In this document: one piece after another, positions 1-8,743 of the stretch
How the letters are laid out: each line of letters begins with the position of its first letter
How positions within the stretch are numbered: the first letter of the stretch is position 1
Assembly (NCBI GenBank): GCA_942492125.1
Contig: CALODM010000045.1
Location: 372,001 to 436,000 of the forward strand
Source of the DNA: BCD1 sp942492125
GTDB lineage: Bacteria; Bacteroidota; Bacteroidia; Chitinophagales; Saprospiraceae
Direction: 5' to 3'
Length of the DNA: 64,000 nt
The notes under the pieces: model-generated
The model's database searches: none
What the model was told of the DNA's origin: nothing
What the model saw: the letters and a program-made list of their open reading frames with translations, nothing else
Made by a program: the position numbers and the translations under genes

Positions 1-716
1 ATTTGGGACTCAGGTTGTGCATAACTGGAAGGAGGATAATGGACATTGGAGCCCAGGGCAAGGTTATTGGCGGGCGTTTCGATGAACTGCACATCATCAA
101 TAAGCCAGAAATAAAATCTGCCATCCCAGGTAAAACGTATCTGAACACTGTCCTGCCCGCCTGCAATGTCGGAAATATCAATCAGTTGGACATCATCGGG
201 GGCCGAAGCATTATTCAAAACGATGTCACCATTAATGGGAATATCGGTCCAGGAGGATCCTCCATTGGTACTCAGGGCCAGCAGGGTGGAAACCGCCGCT
301 CCGTTGGCATGGGCGTATTGATTGAATTTGAGGAAGACATCTGCGTGCTCGCTAAGGTCGACCAAAGGAGAAATCAGGCTGCCGGAATGCTGTCCGGGGA
401 AGGGGCCGCCGCCGAAGCCGATCCCGCCTGTATCATATACATCGGAATTGTACATGGCTGCTCCATTGTTCATGGAGGGAGACTCGATGGGGCCCTTGTC
501 GTTCCACAGTAATGCAGAAGTGGGCTCCAACAGCATAGCACTGTCGGCTCTGCCGGAGGCACTCCACTGCCAAATAGCTCCTGCGGGAGCCCCGGGGCCA
601 ATGGTCCACGTTTCCGGAATACCTCCGTCAAACTGTTCTTCCCAGATGATGGTTTGCTGGGCGTGGGAAAAAGAAAAAGTCGTTAACGACAAAAACAGTA
701 ATATTAATCTAGTCAT
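1..716 (-). CDS. secreted protein, jelly-roll/MAM-like domain (partial)
   Basis: An open frame runs from an ATG at 716 leftward off the window edge with no stop. The first residues, MTRLILLFLSLTTFSFSHAQ, are a typical signal peptide with Ala-Gln cleavage. The mature part begins QQTIIWEEQFDGGIPETW and contains segments on the pattern of ligand-binding jelly-roll (MAM-like) modules in Bacteroidota extracellular proteins: 'SGSLISPLVDLS', 'NGGSSWTDIPI' and 'RFTWDGRFYFWLIDDV'. Proteins of this type usually end in a T9SS sorting domain, but that end lies outside the window. Secretion is well supported; the biological role is unknown. The frame is opposite to two long but meaningless plus-strand open frames over the same bases. 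Confidence 0.8.
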   Translation of the reverse strand, partial: MTRLILLFLSLTTFSFSHAQQTIIWEEQFDGGIPETWTIGPGAPAGAIWQWSASGRADSAMLLEPTSALLWNDKGPIESPSMNNGAAMYNSDVYDTGGIGFGGGPFPGQHSGSLISPLVDLSEHADVFLKFNQYAHANGAAVSTLLALSTNGGSSWTDIPINGDIVLNNASAPDDVQLIDISDIAGGQDSVQIRFTWDGRFYFWLIDDVQFIETPANNLALGSNVHYPPSSYAQPESQ

Positions 717-863
717 GGATATGGGTGTCATTAGTTGAAGTTGATCAAATGAGTTTGGTGAAATTTTTTTGGGAATATAGGAAGAATAAAGAAAAGTATG
801 AAAATTGGGACAGGATTTTCCCACAAGCCTTGGTGAAAGTGAAGACTTCTGTTCCTCTTAGGC

Positions 864-1050
864 CAAGGTGACTCCTTGAAATGCTCCGCCTCCACGCCCT
901 GTAGGGGCGCGATCCCGGTATCCCCCGGCTGAGACCCACGCTGTTTGGTGCCGTAGGTACCTCATGTCTTTTGAGGCAATTTATTTTCTCCGGAAAACAA
1001 AGTAGCATCTTGCCAAGGTGTCACCTTGATGTGTCCAAGGTAACGCCTTG
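864..1050. repeat. three CAAGG-N5-CCTTG inverted repeats
   Basis: Three 15-bp inverted repeats share arms CAAGG/CCTTG and a 5-bp centre: CAAGGTGACTCCTTG (864-878), CAAGGTGTCACCTTG (1014-1028, with longer CAAGGTG/CACCTTG arms) and CAAGGTAACGCCTTG (1036-1050). The last two are 22 bp apart centre to centre, about two helical turns. They lie upstream of the SIR2-STAND remnant and flank a dispersed repeat. They look like operator sites or recombination/transposition end sequences; no regulator can be named. Confidence 0.6.
880..990. repeat. dispersed palindromic element, copy A
   Basis: A segment of about 100 bp contains the small palindromes CGCCCTGTAGGGGCG and GGTGCCGTAGGTACC, followed by CTCATGTCTTTTGAGGCA. 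A clearly related copy lies at about 56535-56645 with the same order of blocks. It is non-coding. It resembles the short intergenic palindromic repeats common in environmental Bacteroidota; mobility is inferred only from the two dispersed copies. The rest of the 717-1155 gap shows no gene. Confidence 0.65.
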
Positions 1051-1118
1051 GCATGGCAGGAAATTTAGATATCCAAAAATTCCTGCTTTTCATTTTTCTC
1101 CCGTATTTTCACAGGATA

Positions 1119-1126
1119 TACTTTTG
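1119..1126 (+). promoter_or_regulatory. Bacteroidota -7 box TACTTTTG
   Basis: TACTTTTG matches the phylum consensus TAnnTTTG exactly. It lies 29 bp before the ATG of the SIR2-like frame, giving a short 5' leader. It suggests that the decayed conflict gene still has an intact promoter. Confidence 0.6.
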
Positions 1127-1155
1127 TCTTTGAAATACTTAAAACCAACAAACAG

Positions 1156-4100
1156 ATGCCTCAGGAACAAAATGCTCCCGTGAAAAATGACTGGAAATTC
1201 CTGCTTCGACAGCTCAAACGCAAAAAAGCGGTGCTGCTGCTGGGGCCGGAAGTAGTCGTGGCCGGTAGAAAACCTCATAAAATGCTTAAGCAAACCTTGC
1301 AGGAGTTTATCCGCAAAGATCTGCATGGGCGATTAGGGAAGGAGGTTCTCGACCGAATCGAATATTACAGTGAAGATGGTTTTTTCTTTTATGAAGAAAA
1401 GTACCGGCCACATATTATGGATAGTATCCTTACTTTTTATGAAGATTTAGAAGTGACAGAGTTATACAGGAAAGTAGCTCAGTTGCCCTTCCATTGTATC
1501 CTTTCACTATCACCGGATGACTTGATCTGCCAGGCGTTTGATGAATTGAAACTGCCTTACACCTTCCATTTTTACAATAAAAGCCAGTATGATAAAAAGC
1601 AGGACGATGAAAAACTTGATTTTACTCCTTCTGTGGATAATCGCCTGATCTATAATTTATTTGGCTATTACGAACAGGACGAGTCGTTGATCGTTTCCTA
1701 CCAGGATCTTTTACCTTCCTCGGAAAGATTTTAATAATCATTCTCGCCCAAGACCGCCCGAGATACCTTAGAATACGCCGAATCCTTTATTTTTATCGGC
1801 TTTGATTATGGTAAATGGTATTTAAAACTGCTCTTACGCATGCTCAATATTCACGAAAAGGTACAGGTCAAATACGGTATGGATGCTCCGGCAAGACCCG
1901 CGTCGAAAGCTTTTTTGTGAATGAATTTGATATGAATTTTACCGGGGTGGGCGCTATGGATTTTGTGGAAGAACTTTATGACCAATGCAAGGCTGCCAAC
2001 CTGCTGGTCAGCGCTGAAAATGTAAGCACGGTGCCGAGTAGCATTGCCCCTGAAATTTGTGCAGAGGCCAGAAGCCTGATTAGCGACAGCAAGCTGGATA
2101 AAGCATTTCAACTGCTGCTGCCCCGGGACGGAAAGGCCATTGCGCCACAGGCTTTTCCGATGCGGCTATTCTGCTGTCCAGCCGCTGGAAACAACTGAAG
2201 CAGGAGAATACCATCGAGGGCGTCGTGCGGTTTGAGGATTTTAAGACGGAAACCAACAAGATCATCAAAGGCTTGCTGGCATTGCTGACCCAAAATTGTG
2301 ACCGATGAAACGTAACAGATATCCCGGTACTCAGTCCTTCCAACAGCAAGATGCCGATATTTTCTTCGGAAGAGACGACGATAAACGCAAACTCTGCAGC
2401 TCATCCGGCTGGAGGATTGCTCGTGCTTTACGGTAAATCCGGACTGGGAAAAACTCCCTGCTCAATGCCGGTGTGTTGCCTGTCCTCAAAAAAGACCATC
2501 GCCACCACCGAGCGGAGGCGCCATGCAGGAAAATCCGGGCCCATCGAAGGCGCTTCCACGCCTGGTATGAAAAAAACGGAATTCACACCTTCAGACGTTT
2601 TTGGGAGGCAAATAACCGATGGACAAACCATAGACCCCCTCCGACAAAAATGCCGGAGGCAGAAGGCTGGTGGTACACCCTCAAAAGCCGACAACTGGCC
2701 ATGGAATCCGCTCCGTATTCCTGCTCATTTGACCAGTTTGAAGAATTCTTCACCTACCCAAAAGATCAGGTGGATGCCTTCAAAAGGACTTTCGCGGATC
2801 TCGTGAACGCACAGATGCCCCGGGAATTCCGGAAAAGCCCGTCGGGAAAAATACGGCAAACCCGGACTGTCAACGATGAAGAACGCGAACAACCTACGGC
2901 CGCGGAGTAAATCCGTTTTCAGTTTCGTTCCGATCGCTCAGTCTGCTGGACCAGATGACAGACACCCTGCCCAATATGCTGGTGAATCTGTTGAATGAAA
3001 CCGTCAACAGAGATCAGGTCAATCAGCCATCGTTGCCCGCACAAAAGGAAGACAGCGGATTTAAAACCGGAAAATTCGATTACAGCCCCGCAGCGCTGAC
3101 CGCATCTCGACCATCTTCCATGACCGCGAAGAAGTGGAGCCCTTCCAGATACAATACATCTGCGAATATGCAGAGGATGTCATCAAAGCCAGGAAAAAAA
3201 CGATCATTGAAAGGGAGGATCTCGGCGACCTCGGGCAATTGTTCCGTAAATTTATGAAAACAAAATTGCCTCCATCAAAGATCCGGCCTGGCCGGATGAG
3301 GCCCGCCGCCTGTTAGAAGACCGACTGATCTTCAACGGCATCCGCCTCTCCCTGCTGAAGGCGATGATCACCGATAAAAAAGGTACAATACCTGCCGGCC
3401 TGCTCGATGAACTGGAGGTATGCGCCTGCTCAGAGCCGAACGGAACGACCAGGTCTAACGAGTCTCCCACGACACCCTGGTGGCGCCCATCCTTGACTCC
3501 AAAAAGGAATGGGAAGCGGAGCAAATGGCCATCGCCGAGGAAAAAGCACGCATAGAACGGGAGAAATCGAAGAGGAGCGAAAATACAGGCGGCGGAACTG
3601 GCGAAGCCCAACGAAACGAAGGCGGGCACGATGGATAGCTGTTTGATGGCCATTTTAGCCATCGCATCGATCGGCAATGATGGATGCTTTCAATCAGCGG
3701 ATGGAAGCACGTGCACAAACTCAAATAGCTCTGGTTAATAAAACCGAGGCAGAATTGGCTAAAAAGGAAGCCCAGGTTCCGCAAGAGTGGCACGGAAGCC
3801 AGAAAACTTGCTTTGAACAATGAACAACTGGCCAAAGATAACGAAGCCGGGCGCTTGAAGCACAGCGCCAAACCAACCGACTTGAACGAGTTGGAAACGG
3901 CAACAGCTAAATTTAAATCGATCTGACGATGCCAAAGAATATTTCAAACTCGAATACGACAAAGCCTGAAAATACGCCGCCGCGCCAACGGATGCCGGAA
4001 ACCCGAAATGCAAAGGCTGTGGAGATCTTTCCACAGCGAAAGCAATGTGAGAGGCAGGAGCCATCTGGAAACCACTGCACAGTTTGGAAAAACCCGGCTT

Positions 4101-4160
4101 GCCGGTGGATGCAGGCTGGGAGAAAAAAAGGGCAGCCAGGGAGTTTTTCCGGGTAAAATA
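1156..4160 (+). pseudogene. decayed SIR2 - EAD11 - nSTAND NTPase conflict gene
   Basis: The first frame (1156-1734, 192 aa) is a SIR2-like domain start with 'KKAVLLLGPEVV' and 'FHCILSLSPDD'. After that the coding sense continues only by hopping frames. About 1760-2150 is SIR2 C-terminal ('ESFIFIGFDYGKWYLK'). At 2060-2290 there is a helical module ending 'AAILLSSRWKQLKQE', which fits effector-associated domain 11. About 2310-2480 is the nSTAND start ('FFGRDDDKRKL') with Walker A GKSGLGKT, where one base is missing at 2456-2457. About 2950-3480 is the NTPase C-terminal part, with SHDTLVAPIL at 3465-3494 preceded by a TAA stop (3456-3458). Charged helices, a possible TM and a coiled coil follow to about 3900; beyond that recognition fails. 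This is the architecture of NLR-like STAND immune proteins with an NAD-consuming SIR2 effector. The number of breaks, next to intact neighbours, indicates a true pseudogene. The 3' limit is approximate. Confidence 0.75.
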
Positions 4161-5541
4161 AAAACGCGGTCACTAACACCCTGAAAGACGGTTTCCGTAA
4201 TGATCGCTATCCTGGGGGACTTTACCTGGGGTGTGATGATGTGAGTAGGAGAGGTGAATCCCCCCGCCGAGGTGACCTCAGTGTTTTATGGCGGAGACGG
4301 AGACGACATGGCTTTTGCCGAAGCAGGGTGGGGGAAAGAAATGGTGGTGGACAGGGAACTCCTGCCTAATGGAGGTATGAGCTGTGAGGGATTCCGTACG
4401 GGTTTGATCTCCGGCAGGTCGACTTTATTTGTTAATGGAAAAAAAGTTTTTCGTTTACTACGAGAGCTGAATGGGAGTTTGGCCAGGGGTGGCGAAAAGC
4501 TGGGGGATTTCGGATTCGTAGGTTTTGGAAGGAAGGATGGGTAACGAACGCTCCTCTTTGGAAAAAGGTTGGTTTGTTTGATATGAGCGGTTGTTTGGGA
4601 GTGGTGGTGTGGTGTGTTTATTGCCAACAGACGGTCGAAGTGGATCCAGGATTTGGGGTGGACCGCGGCGGCGGTTGGAGGGAAGCCACCGCCAGGCGAC
4701 CGCAGGGACCTGGTGGGGTTGGTTTGGGCACGGGGCATGGGACGCGGGTCGCGAGCGCGACGGGAGAGAGGTGGGGGGCGAGTTTATCCACAGTTCAGGT
4801 TTTGAGCATACGGAATGCAATGAGCGGAACGAGCAGGGAGGTCCTTAAGCGAGGGACGGGAGACGGAGGTGAGTGGAGAGGGAGTGTAACGGGTGGGGTT
4901 TTCGCAAATTTTTTTTCATCAAGGCGCGATTTGGGCGGGCATTTGAAATTCCCAAAATTGACGAGTGCAGGATCACAGTTAGCCTGCCTGGTAGGAAAGG
5001 CAGCTGATAAAAGGAGATAGTTTTTAAAACGGTCCGCGAAGTGTATTTGCCAGGTGTTGACTATTGTCCATACATGTTCGCAGTCGGGCGGAGGGTCAGA
5101 CTGGCTCAGCGTTGGCAAGGATTTGTTTTGGGTTTGGTTTGTAGGAATTTTATTGAAGCGGCTGTAAATGCTCTAGTTGGGTTGATTTCTGCATTCTGCG
5201 GCTGTTTTCCTTCGTTGGCTTTCGCCAGCCGGGGAGATAAGGGATTTGGCTCACTCTTCTTCCCAGACGGGGAGTTTTTAAGCATACCCTCGTGGCGAGG
5301 AGCGTATTCTTATCCACGGAGCATGCTTTTTTCTACACGAAGATCCCTGTTCCGTACTCACTGCTACATTCCGCTGGGTCTCCTATGCCTTTAAAATTCC
5401 GCCTCTGTGGAGCAGACAAGGTTGTTTCTGGTTAGTTTCCCGGGACCAAAACCCTCTGCGGTTCATAACATTCTACATTAACATTCTGCATTCTACATTT
5501 TTACTTCCCCTACCTTCGCGAGATCATTTAAAACCAAAGTC
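4161..5541. other. unexplained purine-rich intergenic DNA
   Basis: This stretch of about 1.4 kb has no convincing gene. From about 4230 to 4900 the plus strand is strongly G-rich, which leaves long open frames on both strands (for example 4254-4544 and 4574-5020). Their translations are low-complexity and resemble no family. It may be the further-decayed 3' end of the STAND gene. Near 5460-5505 there are imperfect direct repeats of ACATTCTGCATTCTACATT type. TACCTTCG at 5511-5518 is a near-match to the -7 box and could serve ftcD. Confidence 0.4.
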
Positions 5542-7227
5542 ATGAGCAAAAAAATAATCGAGTGCGTGCCCAATTTCAGCGAGGGGCGCGATATGAATGT
5601 CATCAAACAGATCACCGATGTCATCGAAAGTGTGGATGGCGTAAAATTGCTGGATGTCGACCCGGGAGCAGCTACCAACAGAACCGTTGTAACATTTGTA
5701 GGGGAACCTGAACCGGTGATAGAAGCAGCCTTCCTGGCCATAAAAAAAGCTTCGGAAGTTATCGATATGAGCAAACACAAGGGAGAACATCCGCGCATGG
5801 GGGCTACCGATGTTTGTCCGTTGATCCCCATTGCCAATATTAGCATGGAGGAAGTTGTCCAATGGGCTCACCGGTTGGGAGAGCGTGCCGGTAAAGCACT
5901 GGATATTCCCTTTTATATGTACGAATCTGCGGCTACAAAACCAGCCTGGAAGAACCTGGCGACCGTGCGTTCCGGAGAATACGAGGCATTGCCAAAGAAG
6001 ATGTCTGATCCTGCCTGGAAACCAGATTATGGTCCGGCCAAATTTAATGCCAAAGCTGGCGCCACAGCGATCGGAGCACGTGATTTCCTGGTCGCCTACA
6101 ATGTCAACCTGAATACCACCTCCGCGCGGAGAGCGAACAGCATCGCTTTTGATGTGAGGGAGAAAGGCCGGGTAAAAAGGGAAGGCGACCCCGTTTCCGG
6201 AAAAATCGTCAGGGATGAAAACGGAGAGCCTTTGAGAGTCCCGGGAGCCTGTAAAGCAGTGAAAGGAATAGGCTGGTATATCGAAGAATACGGCGTAGCC
6301 CAGATATCCATGAATCTGACGAATATCAGCATTACCCCCTTACATATTGCCTTTGAAGAATGTTGCAAAAGTGCAGAAAGTCGTGGGATCAGAGTGACAG
6401 GTTCTGAACTGGTGGGCCTTGTGCCGTTAAAGGTATTGCTGGATGCCGGAAAATATTTCCTTAAAAAACAACAACGTTCTACCGGAGTTGCTGAATCAGA
6501 AATTATCAAAATTGCGGTAAAAACCCTTGGGCTGGATGAGTTGGGGCCTTTTGATCCCAGGAAAAAAATTATTGAATATCAATTGAAAGCAGAACAGAGC
6601 GCTCCGTTGATCGCCATGCCATTGGACAAATTTGCAGATGAAACTGCTTCGGAAAGCATGGCGCCGGGAGGTGGATCGATTTCAGCCTATGTCGGAGCAT
6701 TAGGAGCTTCCCTGGCTACCATGGTGGCCAATTTGTCTGCTCACAAACGTGGCTGGGACAGCCGGTGGCAAGAATTCTCCGACTGGGCAGATAAGGGGCA
6801 AAAAATTAAGGATGCCTTGCTGCATATGGTGGATGAAGATACTGCTTCCTTTAATGGTATTATCGACGCCATGCGAATGCCTAAGTCTACCGATGAAGAA
6901 AAAGCCGCCAGAAAACAGGCCATTCAGGATGCCACCAAATATGCTATTGAGGTGCCTTTCAAAGTGATGGAACTGGCCTATGAATCCTTTGAGTTGATCA
7001 AGGCTATGGCTTCCATCGGAAATCCCAATTCCGTTACTGATGCCGCTGTAGGAGGGCTTTGCGCAAGAGCCGCCATAAGAGGGGCTTTTCTGAACGTTCG
7101 TATTAACTCAGGAGATTTGCAGGATAAAGCCTTTGTCGAAGCAATATTGTCCAAAGGACAAAAGATCGTTGAGGCAGCCGAAACTGCAGAAAAAGAACTG
7201 ATGGACATTGTGGAAGAAAAAATGTAG
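5542..7227 (+). CDS. ftcD: bifunctional glutamate formimidoyltransferase / formimidoyl-THF cyclodeaminase
   Basis: This 561-aa protein has the two-domain layout of FtcD. The N-terminal formimidoyltransferase (about 1-330) begins MSKKIIECVPNFSEGRD and holds 'HPRMGATDVCP' and 'GARDFLVAYNVNL'. The C-terminal cyclodeaminase (about 350-561) holds 'MAPGGGSISAYVGALGASL' and 'GNPNSVTDAAVGG'. It moves the formimino group of N-formimino-glutamate to tetrahydrofolate and then cyclises it with release of ammonia to 5,10-methenyl-THF. This is the last part of histidine breakdown and a source of one-carbon units. The cytoplasmic enzyme is full length. No hut genes are adjacent, so it appears to be a single-gene unit. 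The ATG at 5542 directly precedes the conserved N-terminus. Confidence 0.95.
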   Translation: MSKKIIECVPNFSEGRDMNVIKQITDVIESVDGVKLLDVDPGAATNRTVVTFVGEPEPVIEAAFLAIKKASEVIDMSKHKGEHPRMGATDVCPLIPIANISMEEVVQWAHRLGERAGKALDIPFYMYESAATKPAWKNLATVRSGEYEALPKKMSDPAWKPDYGPAKFNAKAGATAIGARDFLVAYNVNLNTTSARRANSIAFDVREKGRVKREGDPVSGKIVRDENGEPLRVPGACKAVKGIGWYIEEYGVAQISMNLTNISITPLHIAFEECCKSAESRGIRVTGSELVGLVPLKVLLDAGKYFLKKQQRSTGVAESEIIKIAVKTLGLDELGPFDPRKKIIEYQLKAEQSAPLIAMPLDKFADETASESMAPGGGSISAYVGALGASLATMVANLSAHKRGWDSRWQEFSDWADKGQKIKDALLHMVDEDTASFNGIIDAMRMPKSTDEEKAARKQAIQDATKYAIEVPFKVMELAYESFELIKAMASIGNPNSVTDAAVGGLCARAAIRGAFLNVRINSGDLQDKAFVEAILSKGQKIVEAAETAEKELMDIVEEKM

Positions 7228-7380
7228 GTAATGACGAACCGGCCTCCTGACGACTTCAGGCAGGTTACGGATGAAGGATCAGGGGTGACGCACTGGGAAA
7301 TTTGACCTTTTGATGGATGGATGAAGGAAATGTAATTTGATTAGATGGGAATAAAATACTTAAAAAATCCTGATTAAATT

Positions 7381-7388
7381 TATATTTG
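7381..7388 (+). promoter_or_regulatory. -7 box TATATTTG
   Basis: An exact TAnnTTTG match lies 48 bp upstream of the ATG of the small membrane protein at 7436. It supports independent transcription of that short gene. Confidence 0.55.
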
Positions 7389-7435
7389 CATTTTAGTACA
7401 CTGAAATTGAATTCACCAAAAAAAACTACGGAAAG

Positions 7436-7561
7436 ATGTCTGACGAAATAAAGAACCTAGGAAAGAAGGGTAATTGTTTGCTTTATTTCTTTGTTTTTCT
7501 CATACTTTTTGTTGCCTTAGTGGTTTGGATCTATAACTATAACTTCAAGTTCTTAGGGTAA
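7436..7561 (+). CDS. 41-residue single-pass membrane protein
   Basis: ATG at 7436 to TAA at 7559-7561 encodes a polar, Lys-rich start (MSDEIKNLGKKGN), one hydrophobic helix of about 19 residues ('LLYFFVFLILFVALVVWI'), and a short tail YNYNFKFLG. It has its own consensus -7 box and a strong hairpin terminator downstream, which makes translation plausible. No homologue is recognised. The positive N-terminal flank predicts N-in topology. Confidence 0.5.
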   Translation: MSDEIKNLGKKGNCLLYFFVFLILFVALVVWIYNYNFKFLG

Positions 7562-7686
7562 CCACGGTATTGCAAAACGAAAAACAAAAGGAAACTGCAT
7601 AACCAACAAACCGGCAGTTGTCCTATGCCTGAATGCTCAAATAAGGTTTTGAATTATTATTCAGTTTGATTAACTGTCAAAAGCTG

Positions 7687-7748
7687 GAAAGGACTGGAAG
7701 CAATGAAAGTTAAAACCATTGCATTGCCTCCGGTCCTTTCTTTGTTTT
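7687..7748. terminator. bidirectional hairpin terminator
   Basis: The arms GAAAGGACTGGAAGCAATG (7687-7705) and CATTGCCTCCGGTCCTTTC (7722-7740) pair over 19 positions with only G-U wobbles, followed by a T-rich tail. It lies between the small plus-strand gene and the convergent YceI gene, so it can serve both. Confidence 0.75.
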
Positions 7749-7755
7749 CCTGCGA

Positions 7756-8430
7756 TTAATTTGCTTTGGCAACCAGTGTTATGTCTAAAGCGACCTTGTC
7801 GTTAATGATTTTGTCCTTGGCTGTTCCCAGCATTCCTGATCTGTACTTAATATCCCATTCTGTCCTGTCTATCACAAAACTTCCGGTACTTGCGTTGATC
7901 GAAAAACCTGATGTCATCAGCTTTGTGAAAAATTGTATACTCCTGGTAATTCCTTTAATGGTAAGATTGCCGGTAATGCTTTGTCGTCCGTTATCGTTGG
8001 CAGACTTGGGCAAAGCTTCGGTGATGACAAATTGTGCCGTTTCATGATTGGCGACATCGAAAAAGTCTCCACCCTTAAGGTGAGTTTCCAGGTCTTCCCT
8101 GTCATTTGGGTCTTTCAGATCAAGAACGGAAATACTATTCATGTCAATGATGAATGAACCGGCAACAATATCTCCATTGTCAACATGTACGGTTCCTGAA
8201 GCAATGGTAATGGAGCCGTCATGACCTGCTCCCGCCAGTTTGGTAGCTTTCCAGGCAATTTTACTGGATTGACTATCAACGGTAAAAGCTTTGGAGCCTG
8301 CAGTGGGCCTGGCAGCGCTTGCTAAAGTTGTTGCCTCTCCCGTCTGGTTGGCCTCTGCGGAAGGTGCGTTATTGCATGCCATGCAAAAAAGCATGATTGA
8401 AAATAAACTAAAATAAAGGATAGATTTCAT
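7756..8430 (-). CDS. YceI-family lipoprotein
   Basis: The 224-aa protein starts MKSILYFSLFSIMLFCMAC; Cys19 sits in a lipobox, so it is predicted to be a lipoprotein. Residues of about 45-222 form a YceI-like lipocalin-fold domain: 'FTVDSQSSKIAWKATKL' at the start, 'FDVANHETAQFVITE' in the middle and 'FVIDRTEWDIKYRS' near the end. YceI proteins bind amphiphilic or isoprenoid molecules in a barrel; the ligand here is unknown. The gene stands alone, with a consensus -7 box upstream and a strong terminator downstream. Confidence 0.88.
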   Translation of the reverse strand: MKSILYFSLFSIMLFCMACNNAPSAEANQTGEATTLASAARPTAGSKAFTVDSQSSKIAWKATKLAGAGHDGSITIASGTVHVDNGDIVAGSFIIDMNSISVLDLKDPNDREDLETHLKGGDFFDVANHETAQFVITEALPKSANDNGRQSITGNLTIKGITRSIQFFTKLMTSGFSINASTGSFVIDRTEWDIKYRSGMLGTAKDKIINDKVALDITLVAKAN

Positions 8431-8455
8431 AGAAATTTGCTTGTTGTTGTTAATG

Positions 8456-8463
8456 CAAAGATA
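8456..8463 (-). promoter_or_regulatory. -7 box TATCTTTG for the YceI gene
   Basis: The minus strand reads TATCTTTG, an exact TAnnTTTG match, 26 bp upstream of the YceI start codon. Nothing else is seen in the 8431-8743 gap. Confidence 0.6.
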
Positions 8464-8743
8464 CTCGGTTAATATAAATTCAAATGTTAAAGATTAAAAA
8501 GTTCTTTTCTCCCAATGAAAACACCACAGGGCTGGTCGCTCATTCCTGTTTTTATTTTGAAGTGTCTGCTGTCAGGTGGGTCCGGAGGGGAAATTTGCAG
8601 CGATTTTGACATAAGGTGAAAAATCCCCGTTTTTGACTCGAAATTTTTTCCGGGAACGCTTGATATTGCTAGAAGTATCGATTTTTTAATTAATTTTAGC
8701 TTTTATTCTTATTTCGCAAAGTTTATCTAATAAGCAACTAACT

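Noticed and set aside
3..738. Two long plus-strand open frames (about 170 and 138 codons)
   Set aside because: They are shadows of the minus-strand secreted protein gene, whose signal peptide and domain motifs are clear.
4254..5020. Open frames on both strands as possible genes
   Set aside because: Low-complexity translations from G-rich DNA, no motifs and no start context.
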